A stretch of DNA of 64,000 nt from Methanolobus bombayensis (lineage in GTDB: Archaea > Halobacteriota > Methanosarcinia > Methanosarcinales > Methanosarcinaceae), in assembly GCF_017873415.1 (NCBI RefSeq), contig NZ_JAGGKD010000001.1, positions 124,001 through 188,000 on the forward strand, in the 5' to 3' direction. Of this stretch, positions 9,401 to 18,278 are shown in pieces; positions within the stretch are counted from its first letter, which is position 1, and each line of letters begins with the position of its first letter. The position numbers and the translations under genes are program-made. The notes under the pieces were generated by a model, which saw only the letters and a program-made list of their open reading frames with translations, was not told the DNA's origin and did no database searches.

Positions 9401-11543
9401 TATAGGAGGGATGGCAATACTTGACCTCAAGGGTAATGTTCTGGTAAACATTGGTTGGCAGGATATTTGCACAAAGTTCCATCGTGTTCATCCCGAGACC
9501 TGCAAACATTGTATTGAAAGTGATCTTGAACTTACTAGGGGTGTAGAACCAGGGACATACAAGTTCTACAAGTGCAAGAACAATATGTGGGATATGGTGA
9601 CTCCCATAGTTCTGGGTGGTATCCATATAGGTAACCTCTACGTTGGGCAATTTTTCCTTGATGATGAAGAGATACCCTATGACACATTCAGGTTACAGGC
9701 AAAGAAATATGGTTTTGATGAAAAGGAATACTTAGAAACTCTGGACAGGGTTCCACGCTGGAGCAGGGAAAAAGTGGATTCATTGATGACCTATTATTCT
9801 CTTCTTACCAATCTAATATCCACTTTAAGTTATAGTAATGTCAAGCTTGCAAGAACCCTGAACGAACGCGATGAACTGCTTGCCTCACTGCGTGAGAGTG
9901 AAGAACGCTTCCGTGCAACATTCGAGCAGGCTGCAGTTGGAATGTGTCTGGCCAACATGGATGGTTTTTTAATCCAAATGAATCAGCGTTTTTGTGACAT
10001 AACAGGTTATGGTCATGAGGAACTTATCAGGATGAATTTTGCCGATGTTACCTATCAGGAAGACATAGGTAAAGAATTATCCATGGTTGAAGAGCTGGTT
10101 TCAGGAGAAAGAAATGACTATTCTATTGAAAAGCGTTATGTTCGCAAGGACAAGAATATAATATGGGTTAAAGTTACTGTTGCAATTGTAAAATCTTCTG
10201 ATGGTAAACCTCTGTATTTTATCGCTATGATAGAGGATATTGATTCCAGAAAGCAGGCTGAAGCAGAGATTCTTCAATACAATGAACGTTTGAATATGCT
10301 TCACCATATAGATACGGATATTATTTCTTCTGTATCCAGTGAAAAGATTGCAGAAAAAGTTGTAAAACAACTGCGGAAACTTGTTCCATGTGATTCTGCC
10401 CGTTTGAGATTGTTTGATGCGAGCACAAAACAAGCTGTAATTCTGGCGGCGGACTCAGATAAGCCAACTAAATTATCCACAGGGACACACAACTCCATTG
10501 ATTCTTTCTTATTATTTGATAAATTGCTTTCTGGAGAAACATTACTTATACCTGATATTAACAAACAAATTAAAAGCGGCACTCAAATTTCAAATGTAGT
10601 TCTTGAAGAAAACATTAGATCATGCCTGGTTGTACCACTTATTATTGAGGATGAATTAATAGCTATTCTGAATCTTTCATCCACAGAATATGATTTCTTT
10701 ACAAAGGAACATGAGCAACTTGTAGAAGAGGTAGCTAAACAGCTTTCAATAGCTCTGCACCAGTCTAAGCTCAGGGAGCAGATTAGCCAGCATGCAGACG
10801 AACTTGAACAGCGTGTGGTTGAACGTACTTCACAGCTTGAAGCTGCCAACAAGGAACTTGAAGCTTTCACCTATTCTGTTTCACATGACCTGCGTGCACC
10901 TTTGCGTGCAATTGATGGTTTTTCGAGGATCATAACAGAGGATTATGAATCAAATCTGGATGATGAGGGAATGCGTCTTCTCAATGTTATAAGAACCAAT
11001 ACACAAAAAATGGATAAATTGATTACTGATCTCCTGGGGCTTTCAAGGGTCGGAAGAAATGAAATGAATTGTGTACAGGTGAATATGAGATCGCTGGTCA
11101 GTTCTGTGCTCAATGAATTGATGGCAAATGAAGAAAAAGATAATTTCGTGTTCAATGTTTCTGATATTCCGGATAGTTATGCAGATTCGGCTCTTATAAA
11201 ACAATTATGGACCAATCTTTTGTCCAATGCCATTAAATACAGTTCTACACAGGAAAAAGCAATCGTAGAAGTTGGTTCTTACACCGAAGATGGTATGAAT
11301 GTCTACTATATAAAAGACAATGGTGTGGGATTTGATTCCAAATATGTGCATAAGCTCTTTGGTATATTCCAGCGTTTGCACAGTGAGAAAGAATTCCCGG
11401 GAACAGGTGTGGGACTTGCAATTGTTCAGCGTATAGCTAAAAGACATGGTGGGGATGTCTGGGCAGAAGGTGAATCAGATAAAGGAGCTACATTTTACTT
11501 TTCATTACCTGTAAAAGATGGAGGAGATATGTGTGGAGAATGA
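6429..11543 (+). CDS. Membrane-bound multi-PAS sensor histidine kinase
   Basis: 1704 aa. Order: membrane helix (about 28-50), extracellular CHASE-like sensor (about 55-280), second helix (about 283-305), PAS (318-436), PAS (443-557), three near-identical PAS repeats (from 572, 698 and 824), a PocR-type ligand domain with several cysteines (about 968-1134), PAS (1154-1276), GAF (1285-1447), HisKA with phospho-acceptor His1486 in SVSHDLRAP, and HATPase with N-box NLLSNAIKYS and a G-rich lid (to about 1695). It should autophosphorylate in response to an external ligand plus intracellular cues; the ligands are unknown. It overlaps the receiver gene at 11518 by 26 nt, so the two are coupled and are probable phospho-partners. 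A later ATG at 6450 is possible. Its size and PAS number are at the high end even for methanogens. Confidence 0.93.
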   Translation: MKECQREMSSGSEKTLSDLPRMGQAHIALLGAAFTLVLLILILWQASTIYEENLIFSKQAEIDTQLLSSGNSLENQIYQYFSLLEGLDAFARANPTEEAMNKHFPLFAFGLYSGSPAIRSIEIYTNFSETYVYPVTGNEVAVERTMADLINDERPLVRDDVQGAIHTRQMVVTGPYEMQRGGQGIVARQAVYINDSLWGIVSIVIDVPSLLSESGLVSGTEHIEGMALRDDSGQLLFGSNGTFLLEPLIYSVALPSGSWELAAVPKGGWENSVADTQGIFEKGGIIIVLLLTLLVYLLLNYGVSLKTQVSERTALLKESENRYLHLTDTARDFIIVHDLEGRILYANRIAVEFSGYSEDELLSKNVTQFVAPDEIEKMINRRYQRIGDDREKYLYETVFIDKNGNEIPVEVSSVPMEGKNGKPSILIIARDITERKKTQSDLLKSEEMFATVFNTVPDGIMLSTFEGEIISVNESFLKNQGFLQNELLGSSICDINLWIDSDICEEYMEKLNFHGFVRNFESEIITKTGDIHPVIISGDIIPTNDERYILTVFRDVTDIKHTEDELKRSKSLLDEVSEIANIGGWSLDVSSGNITWTPEVFNIHDMEPRDSVDVKEAIDYYAPGSKEIISKAVKDAVDNGEPYALELELITSKGKHKWVRASGRPVFTDGKVTKLIGSFQDITERKNVELALLEQEQLLKEMGNVAKIGGWDFDVNSGTSTWTSEVAIIHDLDPDIEANVDLSLKSYTPESREILSEAFNNAVEKGEPYDLELEFISAKGVHKWVRTGAQPIFIDDKVVKVVGFLQDITHIKKVEFELQKQGVLLDEVGDIAKIGGWEFDVSTGEGTWTPEVARIHGLDPDDPTSKDVGLSFFVSESKEKIQTAIRDAIEKAQPYDLELELISADGVNKWVRTLGRPVLEDGKVVKLTGSMQDITDRKLAADRLLESELRVKKKLDAILEPEGDLGELDLVDIIDIETLQSIMDEFYRLTNIGGMAILDLKGNVLVNIGWQDICTKFHRVHPETCKHCIESDLELTRGVEPGTYKFYKCKNNMWDMVTPIVLGGIHIGNLYVGQFFLDDEEIPYDTFRLQAKKYGFDEKEYLETLDRVPRWSREKVDSLMTYYSLLTNLISTLSYSNVKLARTLNERDELLASLRESEERFRATFEQAAVGMCLANMDGFLIQMNQRFCDITGYGHEELIRMNFADVTYQEDIGKELSMVEELVSGERNDYSIEKRYVRKDKNIIWVKVTVAIVKSSDGKPLYFIAMIEDIDSRKQAEAEILQYNERLNMLHHIDTDIISSVSSEKIAEKVVKQLRKLVPCDSARLRLFDASTKQAVILAADSDKPTKLSTGTHNSIDSFLLFDKLLSGETLLIPDINKQIKSGTQISNVVLEENIRSCLVVPLIIEDELIAILNLSSTEYDFFTKEHEQLVEEVAKQLSIALHQSKLREQISQHADELEQRVVERTSQLEAANKELEAFTYSVSHDLRAPLRAIDGFSRIITEDYESNLDDEGMRLLNVIRTNTQKMDKLITDLLGLSRVGRNEMNCVQVNMRSLVSSVLNELMANEEKDNFVFNVSDIPDSYADSALIKQLWTNLLSNAIKYSSTQEKAIVEVGSYTEDGMNVYYIKDNGVGFDSKYVHKLFGIFQRLHSEKEFPGTGVGLAIVQRIAKRHGGDVWAEGESDKGATFYFSLPVKDGGDMCGE
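8142..9275 (+). repeat. Three tandem PAS-coding repeats, 378-nt period
   Basis: Within the large kinase gene, units beginning LLDEVSE (8142), LLKEMGN (8520) and LLDEVGD (8898) are exactly 126 codons apart. They share IGGW, TWT-EV, DLELE-like and HKWVR blocks. The exact period shows in-frame tandem duplication of one PAS module. Confidence 0.85.
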
Positions 11544-11979
11544 AGTGGAAATTGTACTGGTAGAGGACAATCAAAATGATGTTGAATTAACTCTAAGAGC
11601 ATTGAAAAAGAATAAAATCTCAAACAATGTTGTTGTTCTTGGGGACGGGGAACAGGCTCTTGATTACCTGTATGGCAGAGCTGAGTTTGAGGCTCGAAAC
11701 GCAACCTCGAATCCACGTCTCATTTTACTTGACCTTAAACTTCCAAAAATGGATGGTCTTGAGGTTCTGAAAGTAATAAAAAGTGATCCGGATAAAAAAA
11801 TGATTCCTGTAGTAATGCTCACCTCATCGAAAGAAGAATCTGATGTTGTCAAAAGTTATAGTCTGGGTGTTAATAGTTACATTGTAAAACCTGTGGATTT
11901 CGATAATTTTGTGGAAGCAATTCGTAATATTGGTTTCTACTGGTTATTGATGAATGAATGTGCATTTAAGAAGGATTGA
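11518..11979 (+). CDS. Single-domain response regulator (Rcp1-like)
   Basis: A receiver domain only, 153 aa from ATG 11518 or 148 aa from GTG 11533. The GTG has GGAGG (11520-11524) 8 nt upstream and may be the true start. The acidic pocket (VLVEDNQND), phospho-acceptor Asp in LLDLKLPKMDG, Thr/Ser switch (MLTSS) and Lys (IVKPVD) are all present. It has no output domain, so it likely relays phosphate or binds a partner. It overlaps the kinase gene upstream and is 3 nt from the hybrid kinase downstream. Confidence 0.9.
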   Translation: MEEICVENEVEIVLVEDNQNDVELTLRALKKNKISNNVVVLGDGEQALDYLYGRAEFEARNATSNPRLILLDLKLPKMDGLEVLKVIKSDPDKKMIPVVMLTSSKEESDVVKSYSLGVNSYIVKPVDFDNFVEAIRNIGFYWLLMNECAFKKD

Positions 11980-11982
11980 TGT

Positions 11983-13545
11983 ATGGAAAGCGAGCCTGAG
12001 ATACGCATATTGTTTGTAGAGGATGTCCCTCCGGACGCAGAGCTTGCAGAGAGGGTGCTGGCTAAAGACGGACTTGATTTTGTCTCAAGGAGAGTTGAAA
12101 CTGCTGATGAGTACCTGAAGGAACTCGAAGTATTCAGACCTGATATTGTTATCTCAGACTACAGTCTTCCTGTATTCGATGGAATAAGGGCTCTCAGATT
12201 ACTTCTGGAATATGATAAAAGTATACCTTTCATAGTTTTTACCGGCTCGATAAATGAGGAAACAGCAGTAAAATGCATGAAAGAGGGTGCAACTGATTAT
12301 GTCCTGAAGGACCGAATTAAAAGACTCCCTTATGCTGTCCGGGAAGCCTTGTCCAGTAAAACTGTTATGATTGCAAAAGAAAAGGCAGAACAGTCATTAA
12401 AAATAAGTGAGAAACGGCTTCAGCTTGCAATGGAAGTATCGGAACAGGGTCTGTGGGATTGGAATATGGATACCAATGAAGCATATTTCAGTGCTGAGTG
12501 GTACTATATGTTCGGGTATGGGCCGGATGAGCTTCCTCGTACATTTGATTCTTGGAAATCGCTGCTTCACCCTGAAGATAAGGAAATTGTTATCGAGAGG
12601 CTGATGGATCAGATTATGAACCTTGAAAGCTTTGAAATGGATTTCAGAATGCGCTCCAGTTCCGGTAAATGTATATGGTTGACCTGCCGTGGAAAACCAT
12701 TTGAAATTGACAATGAAGGCCGTCCACATCGTGTTATCGGCACATGCATCGATATCACTACAAGAAAACTTGCCGAAGAGCAAATGATACGTGCCAGGAT
12801 AGCGGCTGAAGAAGCAAATAAATACAAAACCGAATTGCTGGCAAACATTACCCATGAGCTTAAAACACCGTTAAGTTCGGTAATTGGTTTTTCTGATGTT
12901 TTGCTGGAAGGTATTTCCGGGAAGCTCACAGAGCTTCAGGAGGAGCAGGTTGATATAATAAACAAAAGTGGCAACAGGTTGCTGGAACTTATCAATAAGA
13001 TGCTCGACCTGTCGCGGATCGAATCAGGACGGATGGAACTTGTTTATGAAACCTTCAGTCCCAAATATATATTATCTGTGGTAGTTAACAGAACATTTTC
13101 CGTGGCAGCTAAAAAGAATATTTCTGTGAATACAACGATTGATCCTGAAATAGGAGAGATTAAGGCAGATCCGAATAAGTTAACAGAAATTATTTTTAAT
13201 CTGCTGGAAAACTCACTGAAATTTACAGAAGAAGGAGGGGCCGTAACAATAGATGCCAGTAAAGATGATTTTTATATTTATATTTCAGTTACTGACAGCG
13301 GTGTAGGCATTCTTAAAGAGGATCAGGAGAAGATATTCGAACCGTTTGTACAGGTAGATGGCTCCACAAGCAGGAAATACGGAGGAGCAGGTCTGGGATT
13401 AGTGCTTGTAAAAGAATATGCTAAAATGCACAATGGTGAGATTACAGTAGAAAGTGAATATGGTAAAGGCAGCACATTCACGCTTAAATTACCTGTCTGT
13501 CCGGTTGCAAATATGATCCATGATCCATTTAAAGATCAAGTATAG
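11983..13545 (+). CDS. Receiver-PAS-histidine kinase hybrid
   Basis: 520 aa, soluble. Receiver domain (about 5-125, phospho-Asp59 in VISDYSLP), PAS (about 140-265), HisKA (about 290-360, His in NITHELKTP) and HATPase (about 395-510, N-box NLLENSLKF and G2 box GGAGLGL). Having the receiver at the N-terminus suggests that phosphorylation from the upstream kinase gates this kinase. It is the last gene of a three-gene phosphorelay operon (6429-13545), converging with the next gene with only 2 nt between stop codons. No DNA-binding output domain is present in the cluster. Confidence 0.92.
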   Translation: MESEPEIRILFVEDVPPDAELAERVLAKDGLDFVSRRVETADEYLKELEVFRPDIVISDYSLPVFDGIRALRLLLEYDKSIPFIVFTGSINEETAVKCMKEGATDYVLKDRIKRLPYAVREALSSKTVMIAKEKAEQSLKISEKRLQLAMEVSEQGLWDWNMDTNEAYFSAEWYYMFGYGPDELPRTFDSWKSLLHPEDKEIVIERLMDQIMNLESFEMDFRMRSSSGKCIWLTCRGKPFEIDNEGRPHRVIGTCIDITTRKLAEEQMIRARIAAEEANKYKTELLANITHELKTPLSSVIGFSDVLLEGISGKLTELQEEQVDIINKSGNRLLELINKMLDLSRIESGRMELVYETFSPKYILSVVVNRTFSVAAKKNISVNTTIDPEIGEIKADPNKLTEIIFNLLENSLKFTEEGGAVTIDASKDDFYIYISVTDSGVGILKEDQEKIFEPFVQVDGSTSRKYGGAGLGLVLVKEYAKMHNGEITVESEYGKGSTFTLKLPVCPVANMIHDPFKDQV

Positions 13546-13547
13546 GA

Positions 13548-14105
13548 CTAAAATTCGTTAAAAAAATAATTGCTCCAGTCAATAGAACCCGGTCTGAACT
13601 CTTCTTCCAGCTCCTCAGTATTGCCGTATCGAAGTCCCCTGATTATTTTTCTGATATCCTTTAGTGTTTTGTCTTCAGTTCTGTTGCTGGTGTTAAGTTC
13701 AAAGACCTTCTCACACCACTCAACAGCTTCTGCAAGAATTATGTCCAGGGCTTCTGCTTCGAGATTTTCCCTTACCTTCTCTTCGGAATAATTCCTTTTT
13801 TGAAGCCTTTCTTTTAGTATTGCAGGGTCTGTCCTCAGTACAATTGCAATATCAGTTATGTGGTGTGAAAGGTGACTATCAACAATGGTCACAGGATATG
13901 ACCTGTCATGGAGCTCCAGAACTCTGTCATAAACCTGATCCATGTCAGCAACAACACAGTCTCTTTCAGTATCCACTTCTGAGTAGAGTTTATCTTTTTT
14001 GATCAGTTCGTTGAGATGGATTACCTGATAAAATCGATCCTCTTCAAGCAATCTGGTCACTGATGTTTTTCCGGTTCCCGGTGTTCCTGTGATACCGATA
14101 AGCAT
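13548..14105 (-). CDS. Adenylate kinase-like NTPase (AK6/Fap7 family)
   Basis: 185 aa with an N-terminal P-loop GTPGTGKT and the compact fold of the archaeal/eukaryotic AK6 (Fap7/hCINAP) group. In eukaryotes and archaea this family is an NMP kinase or ATPase acting in small-subunit ribosome maturation with ribosomal protein S11. The central VDSHLSHH block, rich in histidine, is typical of the family. It probably acts in the cytoplasm on ribosome assembly (family inference). Confidence 0.85.
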   Translation of the reverse strand: MLIGITGTPGTGKTSVTRLLEEDRFYQVIHLNELIKKDKLYSEVDTERDCVVADMDQVYDRVLELHDRSYPVTIVDSHLSHHITDIAIVLRTDPAILKERLQKRNYSEEKVRENLEAEALDIILAEAVEWCEKVFELNTSNRTEDKTLKDIRKIIRGLRYGNTEELEEEFRPGSIDWSNYFFNEF

Positions 14106-14154
14106 AGTTAAGAATAAACATCCTAGTGCTTAATTATTTTGATTCGATAGAACA

Positions 14155-14295
14155 TCAGTTTCCCTGAAGTCTGGAAGGTTCTATCCAGAATTCACGGTTT
14201 CTTGAAGAATCAACGGACTTTCGTGAACCTGTCCAGCGTTTTCTCCAGGAGGATTCCCATGGTTTATTTTTTGGATTAATGCCGTATTTTCCCAA
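14155..14295 (-). CDS. Small basic Trp-rich protein, 46 aa, unknown
   Basis: A TTG start (14295-14293) lies 10 nt after AAAGGAGG (14313-14306), followed by 46 codons and TGA (14157-14155). The product is rich in Arg, Lys, Trp and Ser: it starts MGKYGINPKNKPW, contains SSWRKRWTGSRKS and ends IEPSRLQGN. The composition is unlike random translation and suggests an RNA- or DNA-associated protein (inference). It sits between trpG and the Fap7-like gene on the same strand and accounts for the otherwise empty gap. I do not recognise the family. Confidence 0.6.
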   Translation of the reverse strand: MGKYGINPKNKPWESSWRKRWTGSRKSVDSSRNREFWIEPSRLQGN

Positions 14296-14403
14296 ATGAA
14301 TACTTCCTCCTTTGTGTTTTATATTTTATGAAATCACAGAGAATCCTCTACAATCTGAAACAAAAACGATTGCAGAATAAATTACTCTGCAAACATCAAT
14401 CAG

Positions 14404-14994
14404 CTAGTTCTTGTGCCTCTTCTCGGCTATTTTCAGGAAATTCTTGATGATCCATAGTCCTTCCTCGGTAAGTATGGACTCTGGATGGAACTGGACGCCG
14501 TATACAGGATATTCCCTGTGTTCAATTGCCATGATTATATCATCTTCTGTCTTTGCAGTGACTTTAAGGTCATCTGCCAGTTTCTCAATAGCAAGCGAAT
14601 GGTATCTTCCGGCCTTGAATTTATCTTCAAGTCCTTTAAAGAGCGGAGATTCCTCATGGCTGATGTCAGATGTCTTCCCATGTATTGGCCCTCCTTTTGT
14701 ATGACCGATGGTTCCACCGAATGCGGTGTTTATTGCCTGGTGGCCAAGACATACTCCAAGAACAGGTTTTTCCGGCCCTAATTCCCTGATAACATCAAGA
14801 CATGATCCAATGTCCTCCTTTTTGTGAGGTGTGCCCGGTCCGGGTGATATCACGATAGCATCAGGATTAATGTCCTTTACTTCTTCAAGGGAAATAGTGT
14901 TAGGAACGACCATGGTATCAGGCTCGTATATGGAAACATAGTCCACAAGATTCCAGACAAAAGAGTCTTTGTTATTTATGAACAATACTTTCAT
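14404..14994 (-). CDS. trpG: Anthranilate synthase, glutamine amidotransferase subunit
   Basis: 196 aa class I glutamine amidotransferase. The catalytic cysteine is Cys82 in GVCLGHQ; the His/Glu pair is in VQFHPES; the oxyanion block PGPGTP is present. It supplies ammonia to TrpE for anthranilate synthesis, the first committed step to tryptophan. It overlaps trpE by 4 nt (ATGA), so translation is coupled. It is the last gene of the trpDFEG operon; trpB, trpA and trpC are not in this window. Confidence 0.95.
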   Translation of the reverse strand: MKVLFINNKDSFVWNLVDYVSIYEPDTMVVPNTISLEEVKDINPDAIVISPGPGTPHKKEDIGSCLDVIRELGPEKPVLGVCLGHQAINTAFGGTIGHTKGGPIHGKTSDISHEESPLFKGLEDKFKAGRYHSLAIEKLADDLKVTAKTEDDIIMAIEHREYPVYGVQFHPESILTEEGLWIIKNFLKIAEKRHKN

Positions 14995-16562
14995 TGTTTT
15001 CCTCCTATTGCCTTTATCATTGCAGCCATTTTCCTTTCCGTTTCGTTGTACTCGTAAGTGGGATCCGAGTCCGCCACAATACCGGCTCCTGCCTGTACGT
15101 AAGCTGTGTTATTCTTGATAAGCACTGTCCTTATGACAATGGCAAAGTCAGCATCACCGTTCCATGAATAATAGCCTACGCCGCCGCCATATATGCCTCT
15201 GGATTCGGGCTCAAGGTCATCTATTATTTCCATTGCCCTTATCTTCGGAGCTCCCGAAAGTGTGCCTGCAGGGAATATTGCACGTGTGGCATCGAACTGG
15301 TCACACTCATCCCTGAGTTCACCGCTGACAGTACTTTCTATGTGCTGCAGGTGTGAGTATTTCACCACGCTCATGAGGTCATCAACTTTAACTGTTCCGC
15401 CCTGCGAGACCATTCTGACATCGTTACGACCAAGATCAACAAGCATCACATGTTCCGCACGTTCTTTCTTGTCATTGAGCATCTCCTGTGCCAGTTTCCT
15501 GTCCTCTTCATCATTCTTGCCACGTGGACAGGTTCCTGCGATAGGGTTGGTAATGACTTTCCTGTCAAAGACGGTCATGAGTGTTTCAGGACTCGCACCT
15601 ACAATACCTATGTCCTTGAAATTGAAGATGTACATGTAAGGACTCGGATTGATGTTCCTGAGCCTGATGTACAACTGAAGTGGTGTCTGCTTCATTTTAA
15701 CAGTGTACCTTCGTGCAGGAACAACCTGGAAAATATCACCGTCAATGATATGCTGTTTTGCAATCCTGACTGCTTCTTCATAGGTGGCCTGATCCACATT
15801 GGCAACAGGCTCATCTGAATCTGCTGCAGGAATGTCTTCACTGATACTTATAACTGCAGCCATCTGAAGTGACCTTTCCATAAGTTGAGCTTCAGATTCA
15901 GCATGTTCGTAAACTTCTTCAAGGTCGCTTGATTCTGTAACGAATGGTGTGATCACGATGTACGTTTCGTTTGTTATGTGATCAAAGACAAAGGTCTTTG
16001 ACATGATGGCAAAATGCATGTCAGGAACATCTGCATCAGGTTTCTTGTCCCTGTCTAACCATGAATCGTAAACAAGGTCGTAGCTGTTGTAACCTATAGC
16101 TCCTCCCAGGAAAGTCTGCCTGTCAAAGCGCGTCTGATTGAGCATCTGGGTTCCGGTGCTTGTGGGATATATTTTCCTGAAAGCTGCTAAGCAATCGTCA
16201 CCTTCGTTCACCTTTACCCTGAACTTGCCACCGATAAGTGATTCCACATCACCCATTGCCTTGAGCTTGTTGTAGATGTGTTTTGTAAGTTCGGAGTTCA
16301 TCTGGCACTCGATGGTGATGTATCTGTCTTTTATAGATACGACCATCTCAGGTTCGTAGCCTACAAATGAATACCTTGCATGCCTTTTTTCCTTCTCTAC
16401 GGATTCAAGTAGATAGGAATGTCCCGCGTTCTGCAGGGTTGCATAGAGCTGTAGCGGGCTGCAAATACTATCCACCTTTGTCATGAGCTGCACTATGGCA
16501 GGCTTCTGTGAATTTTCAACGAGGTTTTTGAATTCCTCTTTGTTAAGATCAAAATCAACCAT
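14991..16562 (-). CDS. trpE: Anthranilate synthase component I
   Basis: 523 aa chorismate-binding enzyme that makes anthranilate from chorismate with ammonia from TrpG. The LLES motif near the N-terminus (SYLLESVEK) is the known tryptophan feedback-inhibition site. The C-terminal chorismate-binding core shows PSPYMY, GASPE, IAGTCPRG and GTLSGAPK. It overlaps trpF by 8 nt upstream and trpG by 4 nt downstream. Confidence 0.96.
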   Translation of the reverse strand: MVDFDLNKEEFKNLVENSQKPAIVQLMTKVDSICSPLQLYATLQNAGHSYLLESVEKEKRHARYSFVGYEPEMVVSIKDRYITIECQMNSELTKHIYNKLKAMGDVESLIGGKFRVKVNEGDDCLAAFRKIYPTSTGTQMLNQTRFDRQTFLGGAIGYNSYDLVYDSWLDRDKKPDADVPDMHFAIMSKTFVFDHITNETYIVITPFVTESSDLEEVYEHAESEAQLMERSLQMAAVISISEDIPAADSDEPVANVDQATYEEAVRIAKQHIIDGDIFQVVPARRYTVKMKQTPLQLYIRLRNINPSPYMYIFNFKDIGIVGASPETLMTVFDRKVITNPIAGTCPRGKNDEEDRKLAQEMLNDKKERAEHVMLVDLGRNDVRMVSQGGTVKVDDLMSVVKYSHLQHIESTVSGELRDECDQFDATRAIFPAGTLSGAPKIRAMEIIDDLEPESRGIYGGGVGYYSWNGDADFAIVIRTVLIKNNTAYVQAGAGIVADSDPTYEYNETERKMAAMIKAIGGKQ

Positions 16563-17232
16563 TGATACACCTTGCTTCTTCTATAAACCTGCATACCTTT
16601 GCAGGGTCTTTCTTTCCATCTGTTTCCACACCTGAAGCTGTATCCACGGCAAAGGGCATTACCTTTTTAACCGCGCTCCTGACATTATCAGCTTTCAGTC
16701 CACCGGCCAGTATCACCGGAGCTTCCGTGTTCTCTACTACTTTTCTGCTTACAGACCAGTCGTGCACAAGTCCTGTGCCACCACTTGCGCCTGCCTTGCC
16801 GGAATCAAGAAGTATTCCGTCTATCAGGTCACTCTCGTAAAGGGAATCTATATCTGCCATCATTTCTGATGGCAATTCCCTGCATTCCACCGGCACGACA
16901 AATGTCCTGATTATCTTCTGGTGTGTGTTGTTACGTATGATAGCTATTTCATCTGCGCTGAGATTATTATGAAGTTGAACTACATCCGGGTTGACCTTTT
17001 CGATAAATTCCAGTGCTTCCTTGCCGCTTGATGGCATTATCACAAGCACCGAGTCTACAAAGAAAGGCACTTTTCTGACAAGTTCTGCGGCATTCTTTGC
17101 GTCCAGTTTCCGGGGTGTGTTTACAGGAACCTCTGTGATGAAACCCACAGCATCGGCTCCACAGGTTACTGCCAGTTCAATGTCCTCAGCAGTTCTCATC
17201 CCGCATATCTTAACTCTGGGTAGATGTTTCAT
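16555..17232 (-). CDS. trpF: Phosphoribosylanthranilate isomerase
   Basis: 225 aa TIM-barrel enzyme that converts phosphoribosylanthranilate to CdRP, the third step of tryptophan synthesis. The KICGMRT start with its catalytic Cys, the late catalytic Asp in LLDSGKAG, and LAGGLKADNV of the phosphate-binding loop are present. It overlaps trpD by 23 nt and trpE by 8 nt. Confidence 0.94.
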   Translation of the reverse strand: MKHLPRVKICGMRTAEDIELAVTCGADAVGFITEVPVNTPRKLDAKNAAELVRKVPFFVDSVLVIMPSSGKEALEFIEKVNPDVVQLHNNLSADEIAIIRNNTHQKIIRTFVVPVECRELPSEMMADIDSLYESDLIDGILLDSGKAGASGGTGLVHDWSVSRKVVENTEAPVILAGGLKADNVRSAVKKVMPFAVDTASGVETDGKKDPAKVCRFIEEARCING

Positions 17233-18247
17233 CTATGACTCCCTGAATATTGTCATCATCACTGAATTCTATCAGTTTTGCCAGTGCTTTGCCGCTGTCA
17301 AGAACTTCCTCTACCATAGGAACTGCTTCTTTGACTGAGGCTGCCTTTCCGGCAACATAAAGAGCTGCGGCTGAGTTCATTACGATGATATCTCTCTTCG
17401 GCCCCTTCTCACCATTTAATATTCTTATAATATCTATTGCATTCTCCTTAGGTGTGCCGCCTGCAATATCTTCTGGAGTTGTCCTGTTGATTCCAAGTTC
17501 TTCCGGAGTGAGTGTGTAGGTAGTTATATTTCCGTCTTTGAGTTCAGCAACGTATGTCTCTGAGAAATTGGATATTTCGTCCATGCCATCACCGTGGACT
17601 ACCATTGCCCTGTCAACTCCAAGCTTTTTCATTACCTGGGCAAAAGGCTCGCAGAGACTCCTGTCAAATACACCGACAAGCTGCACTTTTGCATTTGCAG
17701 GGTTTGTGAGTGGTCCTAGAATGTTGAAAACTGTCCTTACTCCCATTTCCTGTCTTATGGGTCCGACCCTTTTCATTGCAGGATGGAAGATCGGTGCGAA
17801 CATGAATCCGATTCCGTTCTTTTCTATGGATTCGGTTACTTCTTCAGGTGCTTTGTCTACTTTTATCCCGAGTTCTCTCAGGACATCGGCACTACCGGAA
17901 AGTGAAGTAATGGAACGGTTACCGTGCTTTGCAACAGCCACACCGGTTGCTGCGGTAACGATTGCAGAGGCGGTTGAGATATTGATTGTGTTGTGTTTGT
18001 CTCCTCCGGTTCCCACAACATCCACAAGTGCCCCCTCAACTTTCGGAGCAATTGTGTTTGCAGCTTTCTTCATGCCGGTTGCAAAACCCGCGATCTCATC
18101 CGGGGTCTCTCCTTTCATTTTTAGAGCAATGAGGAGACCACCTATCTGTGCGTCTGTGGCCTCTGTGAATATCTTTGTGATAGCGTCCTCAGCTTCTGTA
18201 ATTGTAAGGTCCAGTTTTTCACTTACTTTCTTGATGTAATCCTTCAT
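17210..18247 (-). CDS. trpD: Anthranilate phosphoribosyltransferase
   Basis: 345 aa type III phosphoribosyltransferase. The PRPP-binding motif VGTGGDKHNT and the KHGNRSITS and MGVRTVFNILGPLTNP blocks are intact. It joins anthranilate and PRPP. It is the first gene of the operon; GAGGGTG is the Shine-Dalgarno just upstream of its ATG. The promoter region carries a TGTACA palindrome (see separate entry). Confidence 0.96.
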   Translation of the reverse strand: MKDYIKKVSEKLDLTITEAEDAITKIFTEATDAQIGGLLIALKMKGETPDEIAGFATGMKKAANTIAPKVEGALVDVVGTGGDKHNTINISTASAIVTAATGVAVAKHGNRSITSLSGSADVLRELGIKVDKAPEEVTESIEKNGIGFMFAPIFHPAMKRVGPIRQEMGVRTVFNILGPLTNPANAKVQLVGVFDRSLCEPFAQVMKKLGVDRAMVVHGDGMDEISNFSETYVAELKDGNITTYTLTPEELGINRTTPEDIAGGTPKENAIDIIRILNGEKGPKRDIIVMNSAAALYVAGKAASVKEAVPMVEEVLDSGKALAKLIEFSDDDNIQGVIDETSTQS

Positions 18248-18278
18248 GTTAGCACCCTCTAACGCAATAATGTATATA

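Noticed and set aside
15667-15675. Other TGTACA hexamers such as the one inside trpE
   Set aside because: They lie in coding DNA and are expected by chance for a 6-mer in 64 kb.
15000-18200. Long plus-strand ORFs opposite the trp operon and opposite feoB
   Set aside because: They are antisense shadows of strongly conserved genes with low-complexity Ser/Thr-rich translations.
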